Origin: Acrocarpospora catenulata
GTDB taxonomy: Bacteria; Actinomycetota; Actinomycetes; Streptosporangiales; Streptosporangiaceae
Reading direction: 5' to 3'
NCBI RefSeq assembly: GCF_018476525.1
Contig: NZ_JAHCST010000018.1
Span: forward strand, 1-64,000
Length of the DNA: 64,000 nucleotides
Part shown: in pieces, positions 38,164 to 47,762 of the stretch
How the letters are laid out: each line of letters opens with the position of its first letter
Numbering within the stretch: the stretch's first letter is position 1
Notes under the pieces: model-generated
Database searches by the model: none
What the model was told of the DNA's origin: nothing
The model's input: only the letters and a program-made list of their open reading frames with translations
Position numbers and translations under genes: made by a program

Positions 38164-40403
38164 CCAGCCGTCACCGGCACCCGGGCCCGTGCGGCCCGGC
38201 GGGCCGGGATGAGGGCGACCAGGAGCGCGGCGCCGACCGCGATCAGCACGGCGGCGGCGAGGGCGGCCGGGGCCGGGGCGCGGCCGATCCCGGCGCCCAT
38301 GCCGCTGCCGTGCCCCTCCAGGTCGATGAGCGCGGTGGACAGCAGGGCCCCGGCGGCGGCCCCGGCCAGCACACCGAGCACGGCGAGCAGCCCGGTCCCG
38401 GTGACCAGGGTGGCCATCACCTGGCGGGGCGTCAGCCCCATGGCCTGGAGCACCGCCAGGTCGCGTACGTGGTCGCGCAGGCCGAGCGCGCTGGCGGTGA
38501 GCAGGTTGGCCAGGCCGATCAGGGCCAGCACCACCACCAGCGCGACGATGATGACCCGGATCACGGCCAGCCGGTCGGCCGGGTTGACGGCCAGCGCGAC
38601 CTCCAGGTCGCGGGCGAGCAGCCGCGCCCTGACCTCGCCCGGATCGGCGCCGTCCCGGAGCACCAGGCTGTAGAAGTGGGGCGGCACGGCGTCCTTGGCG
38701 GCCAGGGTGTCCAGGCCGAGGGAGAGCACCTCGCCGTCCTGCTCGGGCTCCAGCACCCGGCCGACGATGTGCACGATCAGCGGGGTGCCGCCCACGGTGA
38801 GCCGGACCCGGTCGCCGACCCGGACGCTGAGCAGGTCGAGCAGGCCCTGCCCGGCGACGGCCTCGTAGCGCTCCCGGAACATGCGCCCTTCGACGACGTG
38901 GAACGGGTACGGCGTGGCGGAGGTGCCGAGCGCCCGGGTCCGCACCGTCCGGGTCTGCCAGGGAACGAGCGCGTCCAGTTCGACCCCGGGGTAGACGGCG
39001 GCCACGTCGGGGTCGGCCGCCGCCCGTCGCTCCGCCTCCCCGGCGGTCATCTCCCCTGGCCGGACCACCAGCGCCGCCGCCTGCCCCACTCTTTCCGGAT
39101 TTTTCGTGAAGTCGTCGAGGGTGGCCCAGCAGCCCAGGCCGATGGTGATCATCATCATCGGGATGGCCAGGCCGACGCTGGTCAGCGCCGCGGGGACCCG
39201 GCGGGTGAAGGCGTCCCTGGTGCCGAGGACCAGCGCGGGCGGGAGGCGTACCAGCAGGGCCAGGCGGGCCAGCCGGGAGAGGCGGCCGTGCGGCGGGAGG
39301 GCGGGGGTGGCCGGGATCGGGGTGGTCCTGCCACCGCGCCAGGCGGGCAGCCAGACCGCGACCAGCACGGTCAGGATGGTGCCCAGTGCGATCGCGCCCA
39401 GTTGGGCGGGGGAGGGCGGCACCCGGAGCGCGGCGATCGTGATCAGATGCCCGGCGGTCAGGCCCCCGGCGATGCCGAGCAGGCCCAGCAGCCCGTGTTC
39501 GGCCAGCAGCATGCGGGAGATCTGCGGTCCGGTGAAGCCCAGCGACTTGAGCGTGGCCAGGTCGCGGAGCTGGCCGAGCACCCGGCCGCCGGTGGCGTTG
39601 GCCAGCGCCAGCGCAGCCCCGACCAGGCCCGCCCCGCCGAACAGCGCCAGCAGCAGGCCGAGCAGCCGGTTGTCCAGCTCCATCGAGGCCCGCGCCTCGC
39701 GCCAGGTGGAGACCCGCTGCACCTGCCCGGCCAGTACGGTCACCGCCCGCTGGACCACCAGTGTGGTGTCCCCGGGGTCGGCCAGCCGCAGCCCGGTGAC
39801 GTGCTCCCGCCGTCCCGGGGCGGGCTCGACCCTGGTCAGGGTCTCCCGCAGGGTCCAGGCCAGGCCGGGCGTCCACTCCGGATAGAAGCCCTGGTCGCCG
39901 CTCTCGGCCACGCCCTTGACGAACAGGGCGTGGGTGGCGCCGCTGAGCCCGGTCACCGTGAAGGGGCTGCCCGGCCGCAGGCCGAGGGCCTGGGCGAACG
40001 AGCGTTCCACCACCACCCCGTCCGGGTCGCTCCGGTCCAGCCAGCGGCCCTCGGTGAGCAGCGGGGTGGCGATCTCCGGCGGGGTGGCCGGGGCCTCCTG
40101 CAACGCCACGGGGACCTTCCGGCCGTTGCCGGTGAGGGTGGCGGGGGCGCTGCCGTACGGGCCGGCCAGGTCCGCGCCGAGCGAGCGTAACGCGGCGGTG
40201 TCGGGGGTGTCCTTGGTGTGGATCCAGACGTGCGCGCCGTGGCCCCGGGTGAACAGGCCGCGCCACGGGTTGGTGCCCTCCTCCAGCAGGGTGGCCGCCG
40301 TCACCAGCGCGGCCACGATGCCCGCCACCGCCAGCACGGTCAGCGCGACCTGCGTGCGGCGGGCGCGCAGATCGGCCCTGATCCACCGCCATTCAGCGAT
40401 CAC
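38160..40403 (-). CDS. FtsX/MacB-type ABC transporter permease
   Basis: A 747-residue membrane protein with one N-terminal helix (about 15-37), a large extracytoplasmic domain, a first FtsX-type helix trio (about 250-370), a second extracytoplasmic domain and a final FtsX trio (about 620-740). This duplicated layout is usual in actinobacterial permeases of the macrolide/lipoprotein exporter type. It starts at GTG, 3 bp after the ATPase gene, forming a PadR-ATPase-permease operon. Likely function is export of a peptide, lipid or drug-like compound; the substrate is unknown. Confidence 0.88.
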
Positions 40404-40406
40404 GCG

Positions 40407-41137
<731 letters not shown>

Positions 41138-41141
<4 letters not shown>

Positions 41142-41647
41142 GTCACGAGGTCCTCCTGGCAGCGTTCCAGCCAGTCGAGGTCGGCCTGCAGGTGCAGCGT
41201 GGCCCCCTCGATCAGCAGGAGAGCGACCCGATCCCCCGGGTCGGTGCGCTCGGCGAGTTCGGTGAGATCCCGCATGAGCGAGAGATAGTGCCGGCGTTGC
41301 CGGTTGATCAGCGCCATCCGGTCGGCGATTCCGGTGAGCGGGGCGAGCACCAGTTTCATGAAGAACTCGTCCCGGACCCTGGGCCCCTCGGTGGGCTCGT
41401 CGACCCATTCCTCCAGCGCCTCCCGCCCGGCGGCGGTGAGGAAGTAGACCTTCTTGTTCGGCCGGTTGGACTGCTCGACGTCCACCACCCGGACGTAGCC
41501 GTCCTTCTCCAACCGGCCCAGGGTCACGTAGATCTGCCCGATGTTGGGCGAAGGGTAGGCTCCGCCGAACGTCTGCTCCAGCGCCTGTTTGAGTTCGTAA
41601 CCGTGGGCGGGTTCCTTCGCCAGGAGCGCCAGCAGCGGTAGCCGCAC
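41138..41647 (-). CDS. PadR-family transcriptional regulator
   Basis: A 169-residue PadR repressor. The N-terminal winged helix starts RLPLLALLAKEPAHGYEL and contains SPNIGQIYVTLGRLEKDGYV; the C-terminal half is the helical dimerisation region (EEWVDEPTEGP onward). GTG start with GGAGGTGGGC just upstream. Relatives repress their own exporter operon and release DNA on binding its toxic substrate. It is divergent from a sugar-binding protein gene and could control both directions. Confidence 0.88.
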
Positions 41648-41675
41648 CGCCCACCTCCGTTACCGAATTGCTGGG

Positions 41676-41710
41676 TTGACGCCAACATTAGCGCTATGCA
41701 TAACATGCAT
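41676..41710 (+). promoter_or_regulatory. Candidate promoter and palindromic operator, padR/sugar-binding intergenic region
   Basis: TTGACG (41676-41681) and CATAAC (41699-41704) are 17 bp apart, a good sigma-70-like spacing for the rightward gene. Overlapping the -10 is ATGCAT-AAC-ATGCAT (41696-41710), two copies of a palindromic hexamer, an arrangement that could serve as a repressor site, plausibly for PadR. This AT-richer patch stands out from its GC-rich surroundings. Confidence 0.45.
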
Positions 41711-41756
41711 GCACTTACCTAACACGTATGTAATGCGAAGTTCACAGGGAGGTGAC

Positions 41757-42998
41757 GTGCTCAGACGGCTGCTTCCCATGGTGGTCACGCTGGTGGCGGG
41801 GTGTACCGCGCTGGGATCCCCCAGCGAGGAGCCTCCTGCGGCCGGTCCGATCACGCTCGCCATCGGCAAGGACACCACCGCCTTCCTTCGCCCCCAGCTC
41901 GACCGGTGGAACGCCGCTCACCCCAACGAACCGGTCACGCTGCTCGAGCTACCCGAAGCGTCGGATGAGCAGCGCGCCCAGATGGTGGCCAACCTTCAGG
42001 CGCACAGCGACCGGTACGACGTGCTCGGCCTCGACGTGGTGTGGACGGCCGAGTTCGCCGACGCCGGGTGGATCATCCCGCTGGACCGCGGCCAGTTTCC
42101 GCTGGGCAGGTTCCTGCCGCCGGTGGTGGACACCGCGGTCTACCGGGACAAGCTCTGGGCGGTGCCGTACTTCAGCAATGCGGGCCTGCTCTACTACCGC
42201 ACCGACCTGCTCGGTGCGGAGAAGCCGCCGCGGACCTGGGCCGAGCTGCGCGACCAGGCCATCCGGCTCGGCCGCGACCAGGGCATCGGCGGCTACGCCG
42301 GGCAGTTCCTCCCCTACGAGGGACTGACCGTGAACTTCGCGGAGGCCGTGCAGTCCGCCGGCGGGCAGATCCTCAGCCCGGACGCGCGGCAGGTCACCAT
42401 GGATCCGGCCATCGCCAGGACCGCCCTGGACCACCTGGTCACGGGCGTCCGGGAGGGCTGGATCCCGCAGGAGGCCCTCTCCTACAAGGAAGAGGAATCA
42501 AGGCTGGCGTTCCAGGAAGGGCGGCTGCTGTTCGCCCGGAACTGGCCGCACGCCTACGGCCCGGCCACGCACTCGGCCGTGGCCGGCAAGTTCGCGGTCA
42601 CCCGCCTGCCAGGGCTGGACGGTCCCGGGTCCAGCACGCTCGGCGGGGTGAACCTGGCGGTCAGCGCCTTCTCCCGGCGCCAGCAGTCCGCCCTGGACTT
42701 CATCCGGTACTTCACCGGCCTGGAGAACCAGCGGCTGGTCCTCACCCAGGGCTCCTTCCCGCCGGTGTGGACCGAACTGTACGACGATCCCGCCCTGATC
42801 AAGCGGTTCCCGTACCTGCCGGTGCTCAAGGAGGCCATTCTCACCGCCCGTCCGCGGCCGGTGACCGCCAACTACAACCAGGTCAGCCTGGCTATTTCGA
42901 GTGCTGTATCGGGCGCGCTCGCCCGTACCACCCCCGTCGACGAGACCGTTGCCGACCTGCGGCAACAACTCGGCGAGGTCATCCGCTCAGGAGGATAA
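41757..42998 (+). CDS. Sugar ABC transporter substrate-binding lipoprotein (first of two)
   Basis: A 413-residue family 1 solute-binding lipoprotein. The signal peptide ends in lipobox LVAGC (Cys16). The mature protein shows typical sugar-binder segments: DVLGLDVVWTAEFADAGWIIPL, VPYFSNAGLLYYRTDLLG and LGGVNLAVSAFSRRQQSAL. GTG at 41757 is chosen because GGGAGGTGAC precedes it and it places the signal peptide at the start. It is first of a four-gene importer operon, 2 bp before a second binding protein. The sugar is unknown; the overall pattern resembles trehalose/maltose binders. Confidence 0.87.
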   Translation: MLRRLLPMVVTLVAGCTALGSPSEEPPAAGPITLAIGKDTTAFLRPQLDRWNAAHPNEPVTLLELPEASDEQRAQMVANLQAHSDRYDVLGLDVVWTAEFADAGWIIPLDRGQFPLGRFLPPVVDTAVYRDKLWAVPYFSNAGLLYYRTDLLGAEKPPRTWAELRDQAIRLGRDQGIGGYAGQFLPYEGLTVNFAEAVQSAGGQILSPDARQVTMDPAIARTALDHLVTGVREGWIPQEALSYKEEESRLAFQEGRLLFARNWPHAYGPATHSAVAGKFAVTRLPGLDGPGSSTLGGVNLAVSAFSRRQQSALDFIRYFTGLENQRLVLTQGSFPPVWTELYDDPALIKRFPYLPVLKEAILTARPRPVTANYNQVSLAISSAVSGALARTTPVDETVADLRQQLGEVIRSGG

Positions 42999-43000
42999 CC

Positions 43001-44314
43001 ATGCGCAGAAGCGCTGTTCTGATGATCGCCGCGCTCGCCCTCACGGCAGCCTGCGGCGGCGAGGCCGCCGCCCCCACCCCCTCCGGCTCCGCGCCCGCCC
43101 CGGCGGCGAAGCCGCTGGCCGGCACCAAGATCGAGATCGCCGCCAAGTGGACCGGCGACGAACAGGCCAGCTTCGAGAAGGTGCTGGCCGCCTTCGAGGC
43201 GAAGACCGGCGCCGAGGTCACCTACGCCTCCACCGGCGAGGACACCGGCGCCTACCTCGGCCCCAGGATCGAGGGCGGCAATCCGCCGGACGTGGCCATC
43301 CTGCCGCAGCCCGGCCTGGTCCAGCAGTACGCCGCCCAGAACGCCCTCAAGCCGCTCAGTCAGGGCGTGCTCGCACAGATCGACCAGAACTACACCCCGT
43401 ACTGGAAGGAGCTGGGCTCGGCGGGCGGCCAGGTCTACGGCGTGCTGGTGAAGGCCGCGCACAAGTCGCTCATCTGGTACCGCGCCCCGGCCTTCGAGGA
43501 CGCCGGCGCCGCCGAGGCCACCACCTGGGACGACCTGATCGGCAAGACCGCGCAGACGCTGGCCGACGCCGGCACCCCGCCGTTCTCGCTCTGCGGCGCC
43601 TCCGGCTGGACCCTCACCGACCTGTTCGAGAACGTCTACCTGTCCAGCGCGGGCCCGGAGAACTACGACAAGCTGGCCAAGCACGAGATCCCGTGGACCG
43701 ACCCGTCGGTGACCACCGCGCTGGAGAAGATGGCGCAGATCTTCGGCAAGCCCGACTTCGTGCTCGGCGGGGCCTCCGGCGCGCTGCAGACCGACTTCCC
43801 CACCTGTGTCACCCAGGTCTACGGCGAGAAGAAGGCGGCCATGGTGATCGAGGCCGACTTCGTGGCCTCCTCGGCCACCCAGTCCGGCGCCGTGATCGGT
43901 GAGGACGCCAAGGCCATGCCGTTCCCGAAGGCCGGGGACACCGCGCCGGTGGTGCTCGGCGGCGACGTCGGGGTGGCGATGAAGGACAATGCGGGCGCCA
44001 TGGCGCTGCTGGAGTTCCTGGCCTCCAAGGAGGGCGGCGACATCTGGGCGAAGGAGCCCGGCTACCTGTCCCCGAACCGGAACGTCTCGCCCGACAACTA
44101 CCCGAGCGAGCTCACCAAGCAGCTGGCCCAGACCATCATCTCGGCCGGTGAGGCCGTCCGGTACGACATGTCCGACCTGGCCCCCAGCGCCTTCGGCGGC
44201 ACCGACGGCAAGGGCGAGTGGAAGCACCTCCAGGACTTCCTGCGCAACCCGTCCGACATCAAGGGCACCCAGGAGAAGCTCGAGGCCGACGCGGCGAAGG
44301 CCTTCAAGGAGTAA
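43001..44314 (+). CDS. Sugar ABC transporter substrate-binding lipoprotein (second of two)
   Basis: A 437-residue solute-binding lipoprotein with lipobox LTAAC (Cys18) and a Pro/Ala-rich linker. It belongs to the alpha-glucoside-type branch (DVAILPQPGLVQQYA, VKAAHKSLIWYRAPAFEDAG, LCGASGWTLTDLFENVYL). It is clearly distant from the first binding protein, so this is not a recent tandem duplication. GGAGG ribosome site 5 bp before the ATG. Two different binding proteins serving one permease pair is unusual and may widen the substrate range. Confidence 0.9.
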   Translation: MRRSAVLMIAALALTAACGGEAAAPTPSGSAPAPAAKPLAGTKIEIAAKWTGDEQASFEKVLAAFEAKTGAEVTYASTGEDTGAYLGPRIEGGNPPDVAILPQPGLVQQYAAQNALKPLSQGVLAQIDQNYTPYWKELGSAGGQVYGVLVKAAHKSLIWYRAPAFEDAGAAEATTWDDLIGKTAQTLADAGTPPFSLCGASGWTLTDLFENVYLSSAGPENYDKLAKHEIPWTDPSVTTALEKMAQIFGKPDFVLGGASGALQTDFPTCVTQVYGEKKAAMVIEADFVASSATQSGAVIGEDAKAMPFPKAGDTAPVVLGGDVGVAMKDNAGAMALLEFLASKEGGDIWAKEPGYLSPNRNVSPDNYPSELTKQLAQTIISAGEAVRYDMSDLAPSAFGGTDGKGEWKHLQDFLRNPSDIKGTQEKLEADAAKAFKE

Positions 44315-44316
44315 CC

Positions 44317-45618
44317 ATGGCCGCGTTACCCAAACGGCAGCGGCTGGGGCCGTCCCCATCGCTGGCCTGGCTCTTCCTGGCCCCGGCGCTGGTGCTGCTG
44401 GCCGCCTGGATGATCTATCCGGTGGTGTACTCGCTGTTCCGCAGCCTGCACGACGCCACCGGGAACACCTTCGTCGGACTGGCCAACTACGGCGCCATCT
44501 TCAGCGACTCGGCCACGCTCATCACGATCCGCAACAACGTCATCTGGGTCGTGGTGGCACCGCTGCTGGTGACCGTACTCGGGCTGATCTTCGCGGTGCT
44601 GACCGAGCGCATCCGCTGGGCGACCGCGTTCAAGCTGGTGCTGTTCATGCCGATGGCCGTCTCGCTGCTGGCCGCCGGGGTCATCTTCCGGCTGGTCTAC
44701 GAGCAGGCGCCGGACAGGGGCGTGGCCAACGCCATCATCACCACGGTGCACGACGCTTTCGCGGGCTCCCAGGGTTACCCTGGGGCCCGCCCCCGGGAGA
44801 ACGACGCCGCGCCCGCCTCCGTCGAGAACGGCGCGGTGGTGACCAAGCAGGTCGTCCGGACCGGGCAGCCCGCGCTGATCCCGCTGGTCGGCCTCAGCCC
44901 GGACGCGGTCGCCGGCTTCGCTCCCGCCCGCCCCGCCAGTGGTGACGGCCTGACCGGCACGGTCTGGATCGACACCGTGCGCGGGGGCGGCGGCACCGTC
45001 AACCAGATCGACCCGGAGGAGAAGGGCCTGGCCGGGATGACCGTCGAGGCCCTCCAGGGCGGCGCCGTGAAGGCCACCACGGAGACCGCCGCGGACGGCA
45101 CCTTCGCCTTCACCGGCCTGCCGCCCGGCGACTACCAGGTACGGCTCCCGCAGTCCAACTTCACCGCCGCCTTCAACGGCCTGACCTGGCTGGGGCCGAC
45201 GCTGATCACCCCGGCCATCATCGGCGCCTACATCTGGGTCTGGGCCGGGTTCGCGATGGTGCTCATCGCGGCCGGTCTGTCGGCCATCCCCAGGGAGGCG
45301 CTGGAGGCGGCCCGGATCGACGGCTGCACCGAGTGGCAGGTGTTCCGCAAGATCACGGTGCCGCTGCTGGCGCCGGTCCTGCTGGTGGTCTTCGTGACGA
45401 TGATCATCAACGTGCTGAAGGTGTTCGACCTGGTCTTCATCATCGCGCCGGGCTCGGTGCAGCCCGACGCCAACGTGGTGGCACTGGAGATGTGGCGGGT
45501 CTCCTTCGGCGGCGGCGGCGACCAGGGCCTGGGCAGCGCGCTGTCCATCTTCCTGCTGGTCCTGGTGCTGCCGTTCATGGCCTTCAACATCCGCCGGTTC
45601 CGGAGGGATGAACGATGA
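44317..45618 (+). CDS. Sugar ABC transporter permease (MalF type) with inserted Cna-B-like domain
   Basis: A 433-residue inner-membrane permease, over 120 residues longer than usual. Membrane helices lie at about 17-40, 66-92, 105-122, 283-310, 330-352 and 388-410. The EAA loop for the ATPase is EALEAARIDGCTEWQVF. Between the third and fourth helices, on the outside, residues about 130-275 form an insert. Its second half (about 203-272: GLTGTVWIDT, GLAGMTVEAL, DGTFAFTGLPPGDYQV) has the pattern of a Cna-B/SpaA prealbumin-like domain. E. coli MalF also carries an outer domain (P2) that touches the binding protein, but after a different helix. No ATPase gene is nearby; a shared MsiK-type ATPase is expected. 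Confidence 0.88.
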   Translation: MAALPKRQRLGPSPSLAWLFLAPALVLLAAWMIYPVVYSLFRSLHDATGNTFVGLANYGAIFSDSATLITIRNNVIWVVVAPLLVTVLGLIFAVLTERIRWATAFKLVLFMPMAVSLLAAGVIFRLVYEQAPDRGVANAIITTVHDAFAGSQGYPGARPRENDAAPASVENGAVVTKQVVRTGQPALIPLVGLSPDAVAGFAPARPASGDGLTGTVWIDTVRGGGGTVNQIDPEEKGLAGMTVEALQGGAVKATTETAADGTFAFTGLPPGDYQVRLPQSNFTAAFNGLTWLGPTLITPAIIGAYIWVWAGFAMVLIAAGLSAIPREALEAARIDGCTEWQVFRKITVPLLAPVLLVVFVTMIINVLKVFDLVFIIAPGSVQPDANVVALEMWRVSFGGGGDQGLGSALSIFLLVLVLPFMAFNIRRFRRDER

Positions 45619-46484
45619 GCCACTCCGCCGCTTCTTTCGGCCGCCCTCGCGTCCGGGTGATGGACCGGGTGGGCAGCGGGCTGCTCCAGGTGGTGCTGGT
45701 GCTGGTGGCGCTGTTCTGGCTGATCCCCACGCTGGGGCTGCTGGTGGTCTCGCTCCGCGCCGAGCAGGACAACAACTCCTCCGGCTGGTGGACCTTCTTC
45801 AGCAAACCCGCTCAGATCACCTTCGACAACTACAGCAACCTGCTGGCCTCCGGGTTCAGCTCCTCCTTCTGGAACACGATCCTGATCACGGTCCCGGCCA
45901 CCCTGCTGGTCATCGGGATCGGGGCCATGGCGGCGTACGCGTTCGCCTGGATCGACTTCCCCGGTCGGGACGCGCTGTTCCTGGTGGTGGTGGCGCTGCT
46001 GGTGGTGCCGGTCCAGATCGCGCTCATCCCCATCGCCAAGCTCTACGGCGCACTGGGCATCTTCGGCTCGGTCGCCGGCGTCGTGCTCTTCCACGTCGCC
46101 TTCGGCCTGCCGTTCGCCATCTTCCTGCTCCGCAACTTCTTCACCGGCATCCCCAGGGAGCTGATGGAGGCGGCCAGGATGGACGGCTCGCCGGAGTGGA
46201 AGATCTTCGCCACCATCGTGTTCCCGCTGGCCAAACCGGCCATCGCGTCGCTGGGCATCTTCCAGTTCCTGTGGGTCTGGAACGACCTGCTGGTGGCCCT
46301 GGTCTTCGCTGACACGGGCAGCCAGCCGATGACCAAGGCGCTGCAATCCCAGATGCGGCAGTTTGGGACGAACGTCGACATCCTCGCCCCCGGGGCGTTC
46401 CTGTCGCTGATCATCCCGCTCATCCTCTTCTTCGCCTTCCAGCGGTACTTCGTACAAGGCCTGCTGGCGGGCTCGGTCAAGTAA
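45615..46484 (+). CDS. Sugar ABC transporter permease (MalG type)
   Basis: A 289-residue permease with six membrane helices and the EAA loop MEAARMDGSPEWKIFATIVFP. It ends with the conserved QRYFVQGLLAGSVK typical of MalG-class proteins. Its ATG overlaps the stop of the first permease by 4 bp (ATGA), so the two subunits are made in equal amounts. Last gene of the importer operon. Confidence 0.93.
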   Translation: MSHSAASFGRPRVRVMDRVGSGLLQVVLVLVALFWLIPTLGLLVVSLRAEQDNNSSGWWTFFSKPAQITFDNYSNLLASGFSSSFWNTILITVPATLLVIGIGAMAAYAFAWIDFPGRDALFLVVVALLVVPVQIALIPIAKLYGALGIFGSVAGVVLFHVAFGLPFAIFLLRNFFTGIPRELMEAARMDGSPEWKIFATIVFPLAKPAIASLGIFQFLWVWNDLLVALVFADTGSQPMTKALQSQMRQFGTNVDILAPGAFLSLIIPLILFFAFQRYFVQGLLAGSVK

Positions 46485-46599
46485 CCCTCTGGTACGGCTC
46501 GCGCGGCCCTTCCCTGGCCCAGCTCATTAGCGGGGGCATCTGGGTCAATTCGGTCGCGTGAGCCGTACCAGGGCGGGAAAGCGGATAAGCTCCGCGACC

Positions 46600-47277
46600 A
46601 TGACCGCACGTCCGTTACACGAGATCATGGAAGCAGACTGGGCGAAAGCCCTGGAGCCCGTAGCCGGGCGAATAGCCGCGATGGGGGACTTCCTGCGGCA
46701 GGAGATCGCCGACGGCCGGCAGTACCTGCCCGCCGGGGCGAACGTGCTCCGCGCGTTCCAGCAGCCGCTGGCCGACGTACGGGTGCTCATCGTGGGTCAG
46801 GACCCGTATCCGACACCCGGGCATCCGGTCGGCCTCAGCTTCTCGGTGGCGCCCGACGTCCGCCCGCTGCCGGGCAGCCTGCGGAACATCTACCAGGAGC
46901 TGACGACGGACCTGGGGCTGCCCATGCCGTCCAACGGCGACCTCACCCCGTGGACGCAGCAGGGGGTGCTGCTGCTCAACCGGGTGCTCACCGTGATGCC
47001 CGGCAAGCCCGCCTCGCACCGGGGCAAGGGCTGGGAGGAGGTGACCGAGCAGGCCATTCACGCGCTCGTCGAACGCGGCGGCCCGCTGGTCGCCGTGCTC
47101 TGGGGCCGCGACGCCCGCAACCTGCGGCCGATGCTGGGCCAGGTGCCCTGCATCGAGTCCGCCCACCCGAGCCCGCTGTCGGCACGGAGCGGCTTCTTCG
47201 GCTCCCGCCCGTTCAGCCGCGCCAACGCCCTGCTGGCCGAGCAGGGCGCATCTCCGGTCGACTGGAAGCTCCCCTAG
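46600..47277 (+). CDS. ung: Uracil-DNA glycosylase, family 1
   Basis: A 225-residue enzyme that removes uracil from DNA. The active-site motif reads [17 protein letters not shown], the actinobacterial variant in which the usual His after Tyr is Pro; the catalytic Asp is kept. The leucine-loop motif HPSPLSAR follows near the C-terminus. The ATG at 46600 gives the usual family start; an upstream GTG at 46558 adds a basic extension unlike relatives. Probably monocistronic or with the small gene 10 bp downstream. Confidence 0.94.
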   Translation: MTARPLHEIMEADWAKALEPVAGRIAAMGDFLRQEIADGRQYLPAGANVLRAFQQPLADVRVLIVGQDPYPTPGHPVGLSFSVAPDVRPLPGSLRNIYQELTTDLGLPMPSNGDLTPWTQQGVLLLNRVLTVMPGKPASHRGKGWEEVTEQAIHALVERGGPLVAVLWGRDARNLRPMLGQVPCIESAHPSPLSARSGFFGSRPFSRANALLAEQGASPVDWKLP

Positions 47278-47287
47278 GATCACCACC

Positions 47288-47614
47288 ATGAGCGATGCAA
47301 CGGATACCGGACGCTATCTCCGGTTGACGGTAGATCTTGTAGTTGAGGTCACGGACGTGGCCGCCCTCCAGGCGGCCGCGCTCAAGGAGATCAGCCACCC
47401 CGAGGCCGATCTCGACGCCGCCGAGCGTCAGGAACAAATCGACCTCGTCAACGGCGACGAAACCGGCGCCGCCGCACTTCAATGGCTCATCGAGCCCGAT
47501 CATGTCCTCAGCCTGGTCGACCACATCGAAGAGGTCGAACCCCGGGAGGCCATGCTCGGCGTCGAGCCCTCCGACGGCACGCTCGAAGACGAAGACGACG
47601 ACCACGACGACTGA
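47288..47614 (+). CDS. Small acidic hypothetical protein
   Basis: A 108-residue, strongly acidic protein that ends in DEDDDHDD. The N-terminal half has alternating hydrophobic pattern (YLRLTVDLVVEVTDVAAL) suggesting beta-strands and a helix. No family is recognised. It begins 10 bp after ung, so the two may be co-transcribed, but no functional link is known. Confidence 0.72.
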   Translation: MSDATDTGRYLRLTVDLVVEVTDVAALQAAALKEISHPEADLDAAERQEQIDLVNGDETGAAALQWLIEPDHVLSLVDHIEEVEPREAMLGVEPSDGTLEDEDDDHDD

Positions 47615-47689
47615 GTTCGTTTCTATTTTTTAGCGGCTCTATTTTTTACGGCTTCGCCTACCCTGGCGCCGACGTCTCCACTCCACCGC

Positions 47690-47723
47690 GCCTCGCACGG
47701 CGCTCCTCACCGCCGTGCGAGGC
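47690..47723. terminator. Strong hairpin between convergent genes
   Basis: GCCTCGCACGGC and GCCGTGCGAGGC form a perfect 12-bp stem with a 10-nt loop, between the convergent small acidic gene and lacI-type gene. Upstream, at about 47622-47650, two copies of CTATTTTTTA give T-tracts. Together they fit a bidirectional transcription end. Confidence 0.7.
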
Positions 47724-47762
47724 CGCCGTAACGACGGGCGTCATTAACCGGTTTTACCGGTT

